Source of the DNA: Liolophura sinensis
Lineage: Eukaryota; Mollusca; Polyplacophora; Chitonida; Chitonidae
NCBI RefSeq assembly: GCF_032854445.1
Contig: NC_088301.1
Coordinates: 5,254,044 to 5,318,043, forward strand
Reading direction: 5' to 3'
DNA length: 64,000 nt
The first letter of the stretch is position 1; the number at the start of each line of letters is the position of its first letter. Below are positions 21,901 to 33,528 of this stretch, piece by piece. The notes beneath the pieces were generated by a model. The model saw nothing but the letters and a program-made list of their open reading frames with translations, was not told the DNA's origin and did not search any database. A program made the position numbers and the translations under genes.

Positions 21901-24029
21901 TTTGGAAAACGAATAAGACTGAATGTACAGACCGTTGCGATTGGCTAAAAGAAATAAACTATAGCATGGTTTACGATTTGAATACTGATTTCACTTATTC
22001 GCCTGGAACATTCCTTGGGTCTTTCCAACATCACCGAAATCTCTTTGCATGCCTCCTTCCTAATTTCATATTTTTTTTTATACTTTCTTAATTCTTTGGT
22101 GGTTGGTCTGAACCATCGTTTTGGAAATTTGCGTTGTCAATATTCACCTGCCACGTTTAATTTCGTTGTCGGCCAGTATACAAATGACTGTTTCGACGCA
22201 AAGATTCTATGTATTTTAAGTATTAGATTTGTTTACGCTGCAGTGAAATCGCAATGTTTGAATAGCCGAGTTATATCCCGTACCTTCCGCTACGACTTAT
22301 GAGAAGATAAGGCTTCTGAATTGATCTTTTAAGAGTATTTCTTACTTTTGGAAGAAGAATATGGGAATGGAATATGTTAGGCTCACTCTTCACCAGAATT
22401 CAGTTAAGCCCTGCTTCACAAATTATGATGTACTAAGTCCCCTCCACCCTCACAAACCCTGCTGTCTTGATCTCCAAATTTTAGAGAGTACATACGTGTG
22501 CCAGTAAACCCCCAACTCCACAAGAGCTACAGAAAGACCAGAGTGCGGTATGATGAGTGCACATCTTCTTGACAATAGTTTTATGTACTGCAGACATGTT
22601 CAGCACGTGCAGACATATTTGGCACGTGCAGACATATTTATCGCGTATTATTCAGAGGGTAGACATAAATGCATTTTTTTTAACATGCTAGAAACGAAGA
22701 GGCAATTTTCACTGATACAAGTCTCGTCTATAATTTGGGATTTATATATACCTAAGTGCTAGTATTTCTCATTGCCCTTCGTGGTTATATTTAGATGTCT
22801 CCATTTGTGTGGAACAAAATCAATTGAAGGACTGCCGTCAGACGGAAACTAGTACACATCATAATGACAACTGCAATTATAACATAATTCATGTTGTTAA
22901 TACACACAGCCGATGTCAGATATCTTGGCAGGAAGCCAAAGTACTGTTGTTTCGTCATAGTAATTGATATGTTCAATAAATATTATAGGGATTGGCGATT
23001 AGTTTCATAATTACTTACTGGAGGCCCTTTCTCTCCCGCGGGTCCGGGCGGCCCATAAGGCCCCTGGATTCCGTCTCGTCCGTCCCGACCATCCCGACCA
23101 TCCCGACCCGGAAGTCCACAACAATCAGCGGGAGCAGCTATAAGCCAAGGTGAAAAACTCGTATGTTGCCCATTTTTGAAATTTTACAAATTAACGGCAA
23201 AGCTATAAGAAAATCTAAAAACTAATCATACCGTGACGCTGTGATGGTCCTTATCCAGTGTAGAGGTTAACAGCAACGTGTTTAGGAGTAAGTGGAGGTG
23301 TATATGAGTAACCAGTATTGCCAGACAAAGATTAATGCAAACTGTAGTTTAGTGTATTTAGAGAACATGTCGTGAACTGGTGAATAATTTGAATGGGCAC
23401 ATTGTTCAACGGAAACAGAGCTGTTGGACAGCATAAAGAAAACTTTCATGGTGCAATGAAGAGAAACGCTATCCGATCATTTATTCTTGGCAAATTTAGT
23501 GGTTCAGTGTTAAGTTTTATCATCGACATCAGAATGGCAATAGTTCAGAAATATGATAATGTTAAAGTCTCTTGCCTGAAGCTGATCTTTCCACTCTACT
23601 CTCTTCTTGAGTGACATCTTTACTTCTCCCGTCCGCTGATAGACCCTGATATATAAATAGTAGATGAAGTATATTTCTGCCTCCCCGAGTTTTAATGAAC
23701 AAGGAAATAAGACCTACACCCAGATTCCAAGTCACTGATTTGCACCTATTTCAACTATTTTAGTTCTTATTCGGAAAATCGATTTGAAAAGAAACTGTTC
23801 GCAGCTGCTGTAGATTATGTTGTAGGCAATTGTAGGTGTCAATCGTCGATCAATGCAACCATAAATCACTTTTTTCCACCGCTATATAAAAGCTTGATTT
23901 CGCTCCTGACTGTTAATCAGGATTGGTGTAAGCTATTTGCATGGCTGGTGGACACATTTCAGCGCGGTGATATCAATCACTTACCTGACCAATCAGAAAG
24001 GTGCACAACAAGAAGACAATGATAATCAT
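15936..24029 (-). CDS. Gene 3: short-chain collagen C4-like secreted protein, complete, with one GC splice donor
   Basis: Exons: 1 23985-24029, 2 23576-23645, 3 23019-23137, 4 20854-21007, 5 20174-20239, 6 15936-16429; total 948 nt, 315 aa. The signal peptide is MIIIVFLLCTFLIGQ. Exon 2 encodes a linker beginning GLSADGRSKD, and its donor is CAG|GCAAGA, a GC-AG intron otherwise matching the U1 consensus. Exon 3 gives ADCC and eleven triplets with four GRD and GPA-GEK. Exon 4 carries the V-L-L-M-L heptad coiled coil. Exon 5 reads YTRWGRNICPDHSETLYS. Exon 6 contains PNQLCLPLDP, EFQLNYGNDV, FLVSQPHTF and CVVCTK, with all nine exon 6 cysteines present. Intron 5 (3.7 kb) is the longest in the array because it holds a LINE fragment. 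Intron 3 has lost about 395 bp compared with gene 5. Function as an extracellular trimeric collagen-like protein is inferred from the domain order. Confidence 0.87.
16640..17162 (+). repeat. 72/73-bp minisatellite plus CGCTTGG repeat, gene 3 intron 5
   Basis: Five units start near 16640, 16712, 16779, 16852 and 16925; the second is shortened to 67 bp. The CGCTTGGCGCTCAG repeat follows at about 17020-17162 and runs into microsatellite. Confidence 0.6.
17165..17720 (+). repeat. CATA/CCTA/CCCA tetranucleotide array, gene 3 intron 5
   Basis: Runs of CCTA, CCCA, CCTC and CATA, with more than 100 bp of near-pure CATA at 17553-17652. The two overlapping frames of 219 and 170 codons are repeat translation. 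Confidence 0.92.
17721..18803 (-). mobile_element. I-type LINE 3' fragment with RNase H domain, minus orientation
   Basis: A minus-strand frame (stop at 17970, LINE-derived from about 18801) encodes the C-terminus of a non-LTR retrotransposon polyprotein. RNase H motifs are visible in order: FTDGSKND (first Asp), FTAEAKAIL (Glu), ICSDSLSC (Asp), and WMPGHMGIPGN followed by ADEAAKA (last Asp). After these comes a Cys-His cluster HCFACDQRFTVKHILLDC. The frame ends early at DFAPVRDIT because of a 7-bp deletion relative to the copy at 6752-7051. The 3' UTR ends in a GAAAGCGACGTTAAAACTTT block and a CACT tail. No reverse transcriptase or endonuclease remains, so the copy is dead. Confidence 0.85.
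18807..19115 (+). repeat. TACA tetranucleotide array, gene 3 intron 5
   Basis: Degenerate CATA and TACA repeats with a unique GTGCGTAATTTAAAATTACA block (near 18879) that recurs in every unit before the SINE. Confidence 0.88.
19116..19386 (+). mobile_element. tRNA-derived SINE with doubled box B, gene 3 intron 5
   Basis: Same element and same internal box-B duplication as 7434-7705, ending AATCAAATAAATAAAG. Confidence 0.8.
19541..19583 (+). repeat. CA dinucleotide array, gene 3 intron 5
   Basis: ACAC run with single interruptions, between TACA repeats and the SINE head. Confidence 0.88.
19604..19671 (+). mobile_element. Truncated SINE head, gene 3 intron 5
   Basis: tRNA-like head (GTGGCTCAGTTGGTTAGCGC) joined at CACCAATT to GCCTAAAGTTGTCG, the same junction as in genes 2, 4 and 6. 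Confidence 0.7.
21097..21278 (-). mobile_element. 5'-truncated SINE with target-site duplication, gene 3 intron 3
   Basis: A 160-bp minus-strand SINE tail (21108-21267) starting at a T-run on the plus strand (poly(A) on minus). It is bounded by direct repeats GGATAAAAAGA at 21097-21107 and 21268-21278. Genes 4 and 6 carry the uninterrupted site, which confirms the boundaries. Confidence 0.88.
21630..21873 (+). repeat. P segment of the old P/Q repeat, gene 3 intron 3
   Basis: P is present, but the inverted Q seen in genes 2, 4, 5 and 6 is replaced by about 170 bp of unrelated sequence starting TTTTGGAAAACGAATAAG. Confidence 0.5.
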
Positions 24030-24126
24030 CTTGCACACACTTGTAAAGCTGCAGTATATTGGCTGTATACACAGGAAGATAGCAAGTTTTAGTCTGGCTA
24101 GGTGAAATCAACAGAGTGTATTTTTA
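24030..24126 (-). promoter_or_regulatory. Gene 3 core promoter and 5' UTR
   Basis: A TTAAAAATAC TATA-like box lies at about 24118-24126, about 90 bp upstream of the start codon. Confidence 0.35.
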
Positions 24127-24738
24127 AGGCAGACTGACACCAGATATCTACACAACCAGTCCACATGGACGGTCTGTTTCTATATCTTACTTACAAGTCG
24201 AAAGTTGTTTATGTAAACTCATCTCATAATACTGAGCGTTTGTATATTTACACTTTTGGTTGTTTATGACAAGAAATACTTTTCCTAGTAAATTAAACTA
24301 TTGTATATGGCAAGTGAGATCCTTTCCAGATTAACATGTGGCTAGCGTGGGAATGTTCCTAATGTTGCTTGGGTTTTCTGTAACTCACTTTAAATATACA
24401 TGTAGTCACACAGTTAACAGATGGAATTTCATGCCATCCGTCGGTGGATGCTGGCACCAGAGTGTTGATCAGGGTGAAATTCATATAGGGGTTCTAGGTT
24501 CTGAGGTGAACCATATCCTGGAATATTGGACTTCCGAAAACGGAAAAAAGAGCTTGTAGATAATATTTAAACATTTACATTTAAATATTTAAACATTCTG
24601 GCACCTACATGAAATATAAACCTATACTATTTGCTCAAGGCGAAATGATATTTATATGAGAATCTGAACTTCCAATGTCTATTGAAAGGGCCATGCTAGA
24701 CCTAACTACCTGGTGACATTCGTACATCTTCTGGTATT

Positions 24739-24949
24739 CTGAGCGGCTAGCCTTTCACCATTGCGAGCTCAACCCAAGTCATGCCGGCCTCCTCTCCACT
24801 TGCATAGGTGGGAAGCTTTTACTGCAACCTGCAGATTGTCGTAGCTTTTTTCCAGGCTTTGTCTCATTTTACTCAACATTGTTATGGTGCCCGTCATACA
24901 AGTGAAACATCCTCCGTACGGAGTAAAAAATCCTATCAAATGAATAATT
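24739..24949 (+). mobile_element. Decayed tRNA-type SINE upstream of gene 3
   Basis: Same element as 2479-2690. Confidence 0.6.
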
Positions 24950-25740
24950 AAATGATCAGAATGGTGATGGATTAATATGGATTATCCACCACTGTTCGCT
25001 ATTAGCGGCAGTTTTTATAAGCAGTATATACTTTAACAGTATTATGTGTTATTACGTGTTTTATTTTATTACTTTTCTGATGTTTGACTGATTGGTTTTT
25101 ACCGCAAGAACTTTTTAACCTATATGACAGCAGTCAGGTTTATGGATAGATGAGTTTATATTTTATGAGAGTTCGTCTGACAATTACAGTTTGTGGTTAA
25201 ACGAGATGGATCCTGTACTTCTTCTTGACATATGAGGATATTATATATCAAGGATATTTTATCTGATCATAACTGAATGAGAATGTGCCAGAGTGTAGAA
25301 CAATTTTTCTTTAAATATAACCTACAGGAATAGTGTTAAGACATTCATATTATACAGATCCGAATTTTGACTGAAAATCCTGTCATATCAAAATACTCTA
25401 ACATGATAGGTGTGCTCTACATGGGCTTACACCTGGATGTGAGTATAGGGCCTACCGAGAGTTAAGGAAGAGTCGAGGAGAACGATTGTGTCAGTGTAAC
25501 ATGACTCAGTAAGGTAACGCGCTCTGTTTGTCTTTTTAGTGGAACTTCGGGTAAGTAAAACGCAAAATGCATCCTGGTAATCATTACATATAGTTTAAAG
25601 TTACATCTCGGGGATGAGTGAAGCGGATATGTTCACGGTTACCATTTTTTACACCTGGTTTAGTTTTGGTAGGATGATAAACAACAATGAGAAAGTGTTT
25701 TGCAGAGATCCATTGCTAAGGTCTATTTTATATATTGAGT

Positions 25741-26207
25741 TGTCTTTAAAATCAGTCATACTCGCTACCAAAATTGCCTTTATTAAGCAACACGTAACAA
25801 TACATGCTCTTCATATTATTGCAAAGAAAATGGAGTTTAAAATAAATTTTTTAATTTATAATGTTAAACTCCACAAGCTCAGTTTTTGAACCAAGAACTT
25901 GTTGCCTCAGGTGACGTCATCATTATTCAAAAGCATGTTACATGCTGGGCAATGCTGGAGAGTATTTTGTTTTACAATGGCTGCACCAATAAGCGGTTTG
26001 AATAAACTCTGTGCAGTGGGACAACCAACGCTATTGTCTCTACGAAGTGATTACATCGCTTTAATTTCCTAACATCCATCACTAAATCTATACTGCCGTG
26101 AGATCATATACTACAAGAAATAAAATAAATTTGATTTTGTAGGGTTATATTACACTAAAACGTGTCAACAATTTCAAAGATATCAGTGTCAGTAAGAGGG
26201 TTTACAG
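25741..26207 (+). repeat. P/Q repeat, intergenic copy
   Basis: Same P and Q blocks and order as 3480-3948. Confidence 0.5.
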
Positions 26208-26989
26208 TTATGTTGATAGCAGGTACCTGATGTCGCCCTCCGTCAAACATGTTGAACTCCGCCAGTGATTTTTGAATAATTCTGATGTCACCGCGGACAA
26301 TGGGTACTTGCCATGGAAACCGAGCTGATGGGGCTTAAACATTATGAATTAGAAAAAGTGCAAGAATATGAACTTCCAACATATTTACGTGTAGAGTTTC
26401 TGTTGTTACGTGTCACTGACCAGCGCCAATTTGATAGCCAGTATGACTGATTTTACAGATAACTAAATATAGACAACTCGCTCATAGAAATAGAAAGATC
26501 CATAATGGATTCTCTCCCTGGTTGCGATGTTGGGATATGGAGCAAACACAAGGAAGAAATGTTCATTGGCAGGTCTTCCAATCTAATAGTGTCAAATACA
26601 GTGGCACACACGATGTCATATGACATAAGTAATCCCCCCTTGTTTCATGTATATCTCTATACGCCAACCTGCTGTGGTTATGCTGTCTGTCACCATTCCT
26701 GACCAAGTAAATGTCCACCAACCGGAAGAAGAAAGCTGGATTCGAACATTTGAATGCGATTAGTATTTCTTAACGAGTTTTTGAGTGTTGTAAAATCACC
26801 AGTCGTACCCGTCGACCAGAAGAAGATTCTCTGTGTTGCTGGTGATTCACATGTGACCAAGTAAGAAGATAAGCAGATTCATGGGTATGGAAGTTGAGTA
26901 GATTATTGCTACCCTCCTATTCACCATATCGGGAGTGGTAGATCAATCCTGTGTCGAGTCACACCTAATACCTTTAAAGTTGTAACTTC

Positions 26990-27238
26990 CTCGCTTGGAA
27001 TTCAGCATGAAGGAGATAGTGCAACAACTAGTGGACCTGTATCAGCATAATGGCTCGGGCAGGGCAGCTTACTTGCCTTCGGTAAGGCCTCTCAGTGAAG
27101 CTGCACTAGATAAAAGAGCGATGGAAATCCGACCTGCAACAAGGAGGCACATTAGATGCGTTTTAACAATTCTTTCGTTGTCATTTGACTGAAATATTGT
27201 TAAGCACGACGTTTAACCAAAAGCACCCACCCACCCAG
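26990..27238 (+). repeat. CGCTTGG-type repeat, intergenic copy
   Basis: Same element as 4722-4970, with a GCACGACGTTTAACC variant at its 3' end that is shared with the copy at 48614-48862. Confidence 0.55.
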
Positions 27239-27369
27239 CCTATTCAAAATAGTCACAAACATCAGGTAACTTTGTATTGTCAGCAGAAGCATCCACAAAT
27301 AAACCGAAGACCGTCAAAAGGATAACAAAAGTCGATTAGCTTATAATGTGAAAACAAGGTGTATAAACG

Positions 27370-27375
27370 TTTATT
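27370..27375 (-). terminator. Gene 4 polyadenylation signal
   Basis: AATAAA on the minus strand, about 185 nt past the position of the ancestral stop. Confidence 0.55.
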
Positions 27376-28233
27376 TATTTTCATCAGAGCAATTAGGTAG
27401 AAGTATTATTCGAATTTTTTCTTCTGGTCTTTTATTGTACTCATGCTTCTTCCCTACAACATCTCACTATAATGCATTTAATCGCATCAGTGTAAAAGCA
27501 AAATATTCTATAATTCAGAGACAGTACCAGCAATTGTATTACCAAATCAACTGAAAAGATTATTTTGTGCAAACGACACAGGTAATCTCATAACCGTCCA
27601 CATATGGTGGGGCAAGGTAGTGAGCCACACGCCGCCTCCACCACGTACTGGAGATTTCCATTTAGGTCGGGAGCGGTGGCGGGATGAGTATCTGGATCCT
27701 GGTCCACGCACACGTACTCAGACTTGTGGTACGTGTGGTGTTGGGACATAAGAAATCCCAGGTACTCCACGGTCCATCCCGATGGACATTCGAGTCGGAC
27801 TGGGATCATCAGATGACTCAACCTTCCCGGAGTATAACACACAGCACACTGAGCCTCTCTGTTATGAGGAAGGACTCCCCCCGAGTTTGTTGTGCGGAAG
27901 ACATCATTCCCAGAACTTATCTCAAACTCAGTTCCCATACAGATACGATTTGGATTGATGTCCAGGGTAGGTTTTGTTGAACTGGGATCCAGTGGGAGAC
28001 ACAACTGTATGCTTGTAGTAAGAGCCAGCCTTTATACCTAAAGATAAAAGCACATTTGCAAATAATAAAAAAGACACAGCTATTTCCTGCAGTACTGAGC
28101 CCACAAAGGATGTGCATAAGAATATCCAGTGGTGGCACACAGATAAAAGCGTGACACCTCATCACTTGATGTGTGAGGTACTACCAGCAGCTCAGTAGTA
28201 CCACTGCTAAACTATTTCACAACAAAGCCGTTT

Positions 28234-28760
28234 ATGTGTAGTACTAGTGTTCTGTTACACTGCAGCAGTTCATGTGTACAACCACCGGTGTACTTACCAC
28301 ACCTAATGTGTAGCACGACAATTCTATCAATTTCCACAGTTCATGAGTACTGCTACCGGTGTACTTAACCCCATTAAATGTGTAGTACAATAATTCTATT
28401 ACACTTCATCAGTTTATGTGTACGACCACCGGTGTACTTAACCCCACTTAATGTGTAGTACAACAATTCTATTGCACTTTAGAAGTTCATGTGTACAATC
28501 TCCGGTGTACTTAACCCCATTTAATGTGTGGTACAATAATATTGTACTTCAACAGTTCGTATGTATTACCAGTAGTCTATTACATCTAAGCAGGTAAAAT
28601 CATACTTCTTACTGATTCGCTTGGCGCTCAGCACTGAAAGGTCAGAACAAGGAAACAGGACACGTTGGCCCAGTGTCAAAAGAAGACACACTATCTGTAC
28701 AATGACATAATGACTTCTCGCCGTGGTATGACTTAAAAATTTTTAAGTACGACGTTATAC
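28234..28760 (+). repeat. 72/73-bp minisatellite plus CGCTTGG repeat, gene 4 intron
   Basis: Five units from 28234, then the CGCTTGGCGCTCAG repeat from 28618. Same composite as in gene 2. Confidence 0.6.
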
Positions 28761-28766
28761 ACTGAA

Positions 28767-29453
28767 CAAACCTATATACCTACATACGTACATATATACA
28801 TACAGGTATACATGCGTACATTCCTACATACCTACATACCTACATACATACGTACATACGTACATACGTACCAACATACATACCAACATACATACCTACA
28901 TACATACCTACATTTATACCTACCTATCTACCTATATTACCTACCTACCTACCTACCAACCTACCTACATTTATACCTACCTACCTACCTACCTACCTAC
29001 CTACCTACCTACATACCTACCTACCTACCTACCTACCTACCTACCTACCTACCTGCCTACCTACCTACCTACCTACCTACCTACCTACCACCCAACCACC
29101 CAAACCACCTACCCACCCACCTACCTACCTACCTACCTACCTACCTACCTACCTACCTACCTACCTACCTACCTACCTACCTACCTCCCTACCTACCTAC
29201 CTACCTACCTACCTACCTACCTACCTTCATGCATGTATACATACATGCATGTATACATACATAAATACATACATACATACATACATACATACATACATAC
29301 ATACATACATACATACATACATACATACATACATACATACATACATACATACATACATACATACATACATACATACATACACACATACGTACGTACGTAC
29401 GTACATAGATACATACATACATACATACATACATACATACATACATACATACA

Positions 29454-29484
<31 letters not shown>

Positions 29485-29575
29485 CATACATACATACATA
29501 CATACATACATACATACATACATACATACATACATACATACATGCATACGTACGTACGTACGTACGTAGGTGCAA
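28767..29575 (+). repeat. Long CCTA then CATA array, gene 4 intron
   Basis: About 260 bp of CCTA (28960-29224) is followed by more than 300 bp of nearly uninterrupted CATA (29260-29541), split by a CGTA stretch at 29387-29403. Open frames on both strands here are repeat translation. Confidence 0.93.
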
Positions 29576-29812
29576 GCGTGCGTAATTTAAAATTACATAA
29601 TTACATAATTACATGTCTACATACATACAAACGTACAAACATACACATGCACAGACATAGATTAATACATCCATATATATCTACATACATACTAACGTAC
29701 AAACATACCTACAAAAATACATACGTACATACCTATCTACATACATACATACATACATACATACCTATACACCTACATATATACGTACATAAGTAAATAC
29801 ATGTATACATAC

Positions 29813-30082
29813 GGGGCCTCCGTGGCTCAGATTTTTAGTGCGCTAGCGCAACGTAATGACCCAGGAGTCTCTCACCAATGCGGTCAATGTGAGTTCAAGT
29901 CTCACCAATACGGTCACTGTGAGTTCCAGTCTAGCTCATGCTGGCTTCCTCTCCGGCCGTACGTGGAAAGGTCTGACAGCAACCTGCGGATGGTCGTGTG
30001 TTTCCACCCACCATAATGCAGGCCGCCGTCGTATAAGTGAAATACCCTTGGGTCGGGCGTAAAACACCAACCAATAAATAAA
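29813..30082 (+). mobile_element. tRNA-derived SINE with doubled box B, gene 4 intron
   Basis: Same element as 7434-7705. It shares CATAATGCAGGCCGCC and GGGTCGGGCG variants with the gene 6 copy. Confidence 0.8.
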
Positions 30083-30238
30083 GAAACATATATACATACA
30101 TACGTACATACATTTATACGTACATATCTACATACATACATACCTACATGTGTTAACGTACAAGCGTTCAAACCCATATACCCAGCTACATATATACGCG
30201 CATACGTAAATACAGAAATGCGTACATACTACATACCA

Positions 30239-30266
30239 TACACACACATACACACACACATACACA

Positions 30267-30358
<92 letters not shown>
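30239..30358 (+). repeat. CA dinucleotide array, gene 4 intron
   Basis: About 120 bp of ACAC with a few ATAC interruptions. Confidence 0.92.
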
Positions 30359-30369
30359 TACGTACACAT

Positions 30370-30439
30370 GGGGCCTCCGTGGCTCAGTTTGGTTAGCGCG
30401 CTAGCGCAGTGTAATGGCCCAGGAATCTCTCACCAATTG
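30370..30439 (+). mobile_element. Truncated SINE head, gene 4 intron
   Basis: tRNA-like head fused at CACCAATT to GCCTAAGGTTGTCG. Confidence 0.7.
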
Positions 30440-30829
30440 CCTAAGGTTGTCGTATGTTTGTTTTGGGAGACAGCCACAATTTTGTGTGCGCGTGTTATAC
30501 GCTGACGTAAACACTCGAAAAACACACTTGTTTGTGTACTTGCAATACCTCAAAGAGAGCGACCACACTTGTGTATGGACGTGTTAAGTGGTGAAGTCAA
30601 CAGGAGAAGAAAAAACAATTTTAAAGTGATTTGAAATTTTGACTTCAGTCTATGATCGCTTTGCGATCTCATGGCCAGCTGATATATGGTGACGTCAACA
30701 GGAGAGCACACCAGTAGTGTGTGCAGCAGTTATTTAGGGTCTATGCTGACGTCAGTACAGGGACGACAATAAGCAAAAAAGAATGCGGAATGAGCAAGAT
30801 GCTAGCCTGTCAATCTTTAGGGCACGTAA

Positions 30830-30838
30830 CAGCTCCTC
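30830..30838 (-). other. Remnant of exon 5 in gene 4
   Basis: Nine bases of exon 5 (GAGGAGCTG on the minus strand) with its TTTTCAG acceptor survive next to the 160-bp deletion junction. The donor and the YTRWGR codons are gone. Reading on through the junction reaches a stop after CPKD. Confidence 0.8.
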
Positions 30839-31693
30839 CTGAAAATCGGTAAATCACAATAGAATGACTAGCTAATACTAAAATCGACAGGTAAATTCAA
30901 GCACGGTGGATATGTTTTAGCGAAGTGAACCGTCACTTCTGATATCTTCAGTATGATGTTACAGTGAGGCATAACTGCACATATGTCGACACTGTCCAGA
31001 TCTACTACCAGTAGATCTCAGACGTGATATATAATATAAGGATATAAATGACGCACAACACAAAGTCAGGAAAAAAATACGGAGGATTTTTACTTATTCG
31101 CTAGGTACAACCGGTCGCTTATTAATATCATATACTTGGTCATTTGGTTTAGAAATCCCTATTTTGCTGCAAGCATATTTAAATTTTATTTATTTTCATA
31201 ACCCGGCTTAACCTTCAGATCAGTATATAGCTATTAAATAAAAGATAGAGAAAAATCAAACTGGACACGACAACGACAAATTGGTGATTAGTGATAAAAT
31301 GTATCTGTTTTTATATTACAACAGAAAAACCAACTAGTCTTTTATTGCCCGTTGACTACAAATGTCAAAATCCTGTTTTAAAATAATGATATGAACACCA
31401 TATTCATGTCTTCCCGTTTTCTCATATTTTTATATACATTGATTTCTTACCATGACTTATGGATTTTGTGTCTTCCTCTGTTCCCGTTGTACCGTCTCCG
31501 GTGTTCACACCAGAACGGCCGAAGTTGGCACCAACCAATCGTTCTACGAGAGTCTGGAAAATCTTGTCCAATTGATTGTCCAGATTTATCACACTCTGAG
31601 GTCCCTAGGAGGGACAAACGATAGCAAGTACATGTAAATTATTGTGATTTAAATGCTTGCATGAGTTACAAATTTCTTTTATGTTTATGTTAT

Positions 31694-31704
31694 GGATAAA
31701 AAGA
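31694..31704. other. Empty SINE target site in gene 4 intron 3
   Basis: GGATAAAAAGA occurs once, uninterrupted, where genes 3 and 5 have a SINE flanked by two copies. Confidence 0.8.
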
Positions 31705-32057
31705 GGCCGTGAAAAAGGCAAATTTCTATTTGGTATTCGTACTTTTAATATACTGTCGATTATTGCATCAAACGCCTTCACTGTAAGTGTTTAGGTATTA
31801 GAATGAGTATATAATTCAACTCTTTTGTAAGTAAATATGCATAGAATGTTCAGAGTAAGTGACACTCTGCTCCATAATTGTGTCTTGTTCCTCTTATCCC
31901 GGGGCTGAGGACTGTATATTTATGGTGTTGAATTCGGTGGCCAGGTTGGGGAGGAACAGTTGCGCAATTAAAGCGTACATGGGACACATATTTTCAAATA
32001 TTATTAACAATTTATGCACTAGAGTCCATTTCTTTTAGCCATTGGCCTATATTTAAC

Positions 32058-32492
32058 TGTTTATAAAATCAGCCATGCTCGCCACTAAAATGGAATTTAG
32101 TCAGTGACACGTTGCAACCTAAGCTGTACACATGGATGTTGGAAATTGATATTCTTGCACAGAAAATGAAGCTAGAACACTTTTTACTAATTCAGGACAC
32201 TAACTGGATAAGCTTGATTTCGAGAGCAAGAACGCATTGTCGCGATCGGGCGCCGCCATTATTCAAAATCCAGTGACATGCTGGATAATGGGAGGAATTG
32301 AATATGTTTTGACAAAGGGCGACACTAGTTACTTAAAGAGATATGGAATTTCATCTAAACCCTGTATTTGACACTGGCATATTTGAGATTGTTTGCACGT
32401 TTTAGTATAATTTGACCTCCAATTAATGCTTTTTATATTAGATGTTGTAGTATATGATCTCACAGGAGTATGGTATTAGAGTTGGATGTTAG
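32058..32492 (+). repeat. P/Q repeat with Q inverted, gene 4 intron 3
   Basis: P at 32058-32296 and inverted Q at 32357-32492, as in gene 2. Confidence 0.5.
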
Positions 32493-33367
32493 AAAATTGA
32501 AGAATTGGAAGACTCCTTCCAAATTTCACATTTTTCATACTTTCTTAATTCTTTGGTGGTTAGTCTGAACCATCGTTTTGGAAATTTGCGTTGTCAATAT
32601 TCACCTGCGACGTACAATTTGGTTGTCGGCTAGTACACGAATGCCTGTTTCGACGCAAAGATTCTATGTATATTAAGTATTAGATTTGTTTACGCTGCAA
32701 TGAAATCGCAATGTTTGAATAGCTGAGTTATATCCCGTACCTTCCGCTACGAATTATGAAAAGACAAGCCTTCTGAATTGATCTTTTAAGAGTATTTCTT
32801 ACTTTTGCAAGAAGAATATGGGAATGGAATATGTTAGGCTCATTGTTCACCAGAATTCACTTAAGCCCTGCTTCACAGATTATGACGTAGTGAGTCCCCC
32901 CCCCCCCCCCCTCACAAACCCTGCCATCTTGATCTCCAAATTTTAGAGAGTACATACGTGTTTCATGTAATGCAGACATGTTTAGCACATGCATACATAT
33001 TTTGAGCGTATTATTCACATGCTAACCATAAATGCAATTTTTTGATATGCTAGGAAACGAAGAGACAGTTTTCGCTGAGACAAGCCTCGTCTATTATTTG
33101 GGATATATATATACCTAAGTGCTAGTATTTCTCATTTGCGTTCGTGGTTATATTTCGATGTCCCCATTTGTGTGGAACAAAGACAACCAAAAGACTGCCG
33201 TCAGAAGGAAACCAGTACACATCATCATGACAACTGCAGTTTTCACATAATTTAGGTTGTAAATACACACAGCCGATGTTAGACATCATTTTAATGTGTT
33301 TTTAACTCCCTACAATGCATTTGTACTTTAACCGATGTCATGGATTTTTAGATTGCTTACAACTGCT

Positions 33368-33528
33368 TATTTATTCATTTATTTGATTGGTGTTTTACGC
33401 AGTACTCAAGAATATTTCACTTATACGACGGCGACAAGTATTATGGTGGGAGGAAACCGGGCACAGATAGGGGGAAACCCACGACCATCGGCAGGTTGTT
33501 GAAAGACCTCCCCACATACGGCCTATGC
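33368..33528 (-). mobile_element. SINE 3' part, gene 4 intron 3 near exon 3
   Basis: Same insertion as 10999-11157. Confidence 0.7.

Larger units (their letters stand above)
24127..27369. other. Intergenic region between genes 3 and 4
   Basis: Non-coding. It holds a decayed SINE (24739-24949), a P/Q repeat (25741-26207) and a CGCTTGG repeat (26990-27238). From about 25.3 kb rightwards it follows the region between genes 5 and 6 closely at an offset of about 21.6 kb. Confidence 0.7.

Noticed and set aside
30128..30505. HTHTHT / CVCVCV frames
   Set aside because: Translation of the CA dinucleotide array.
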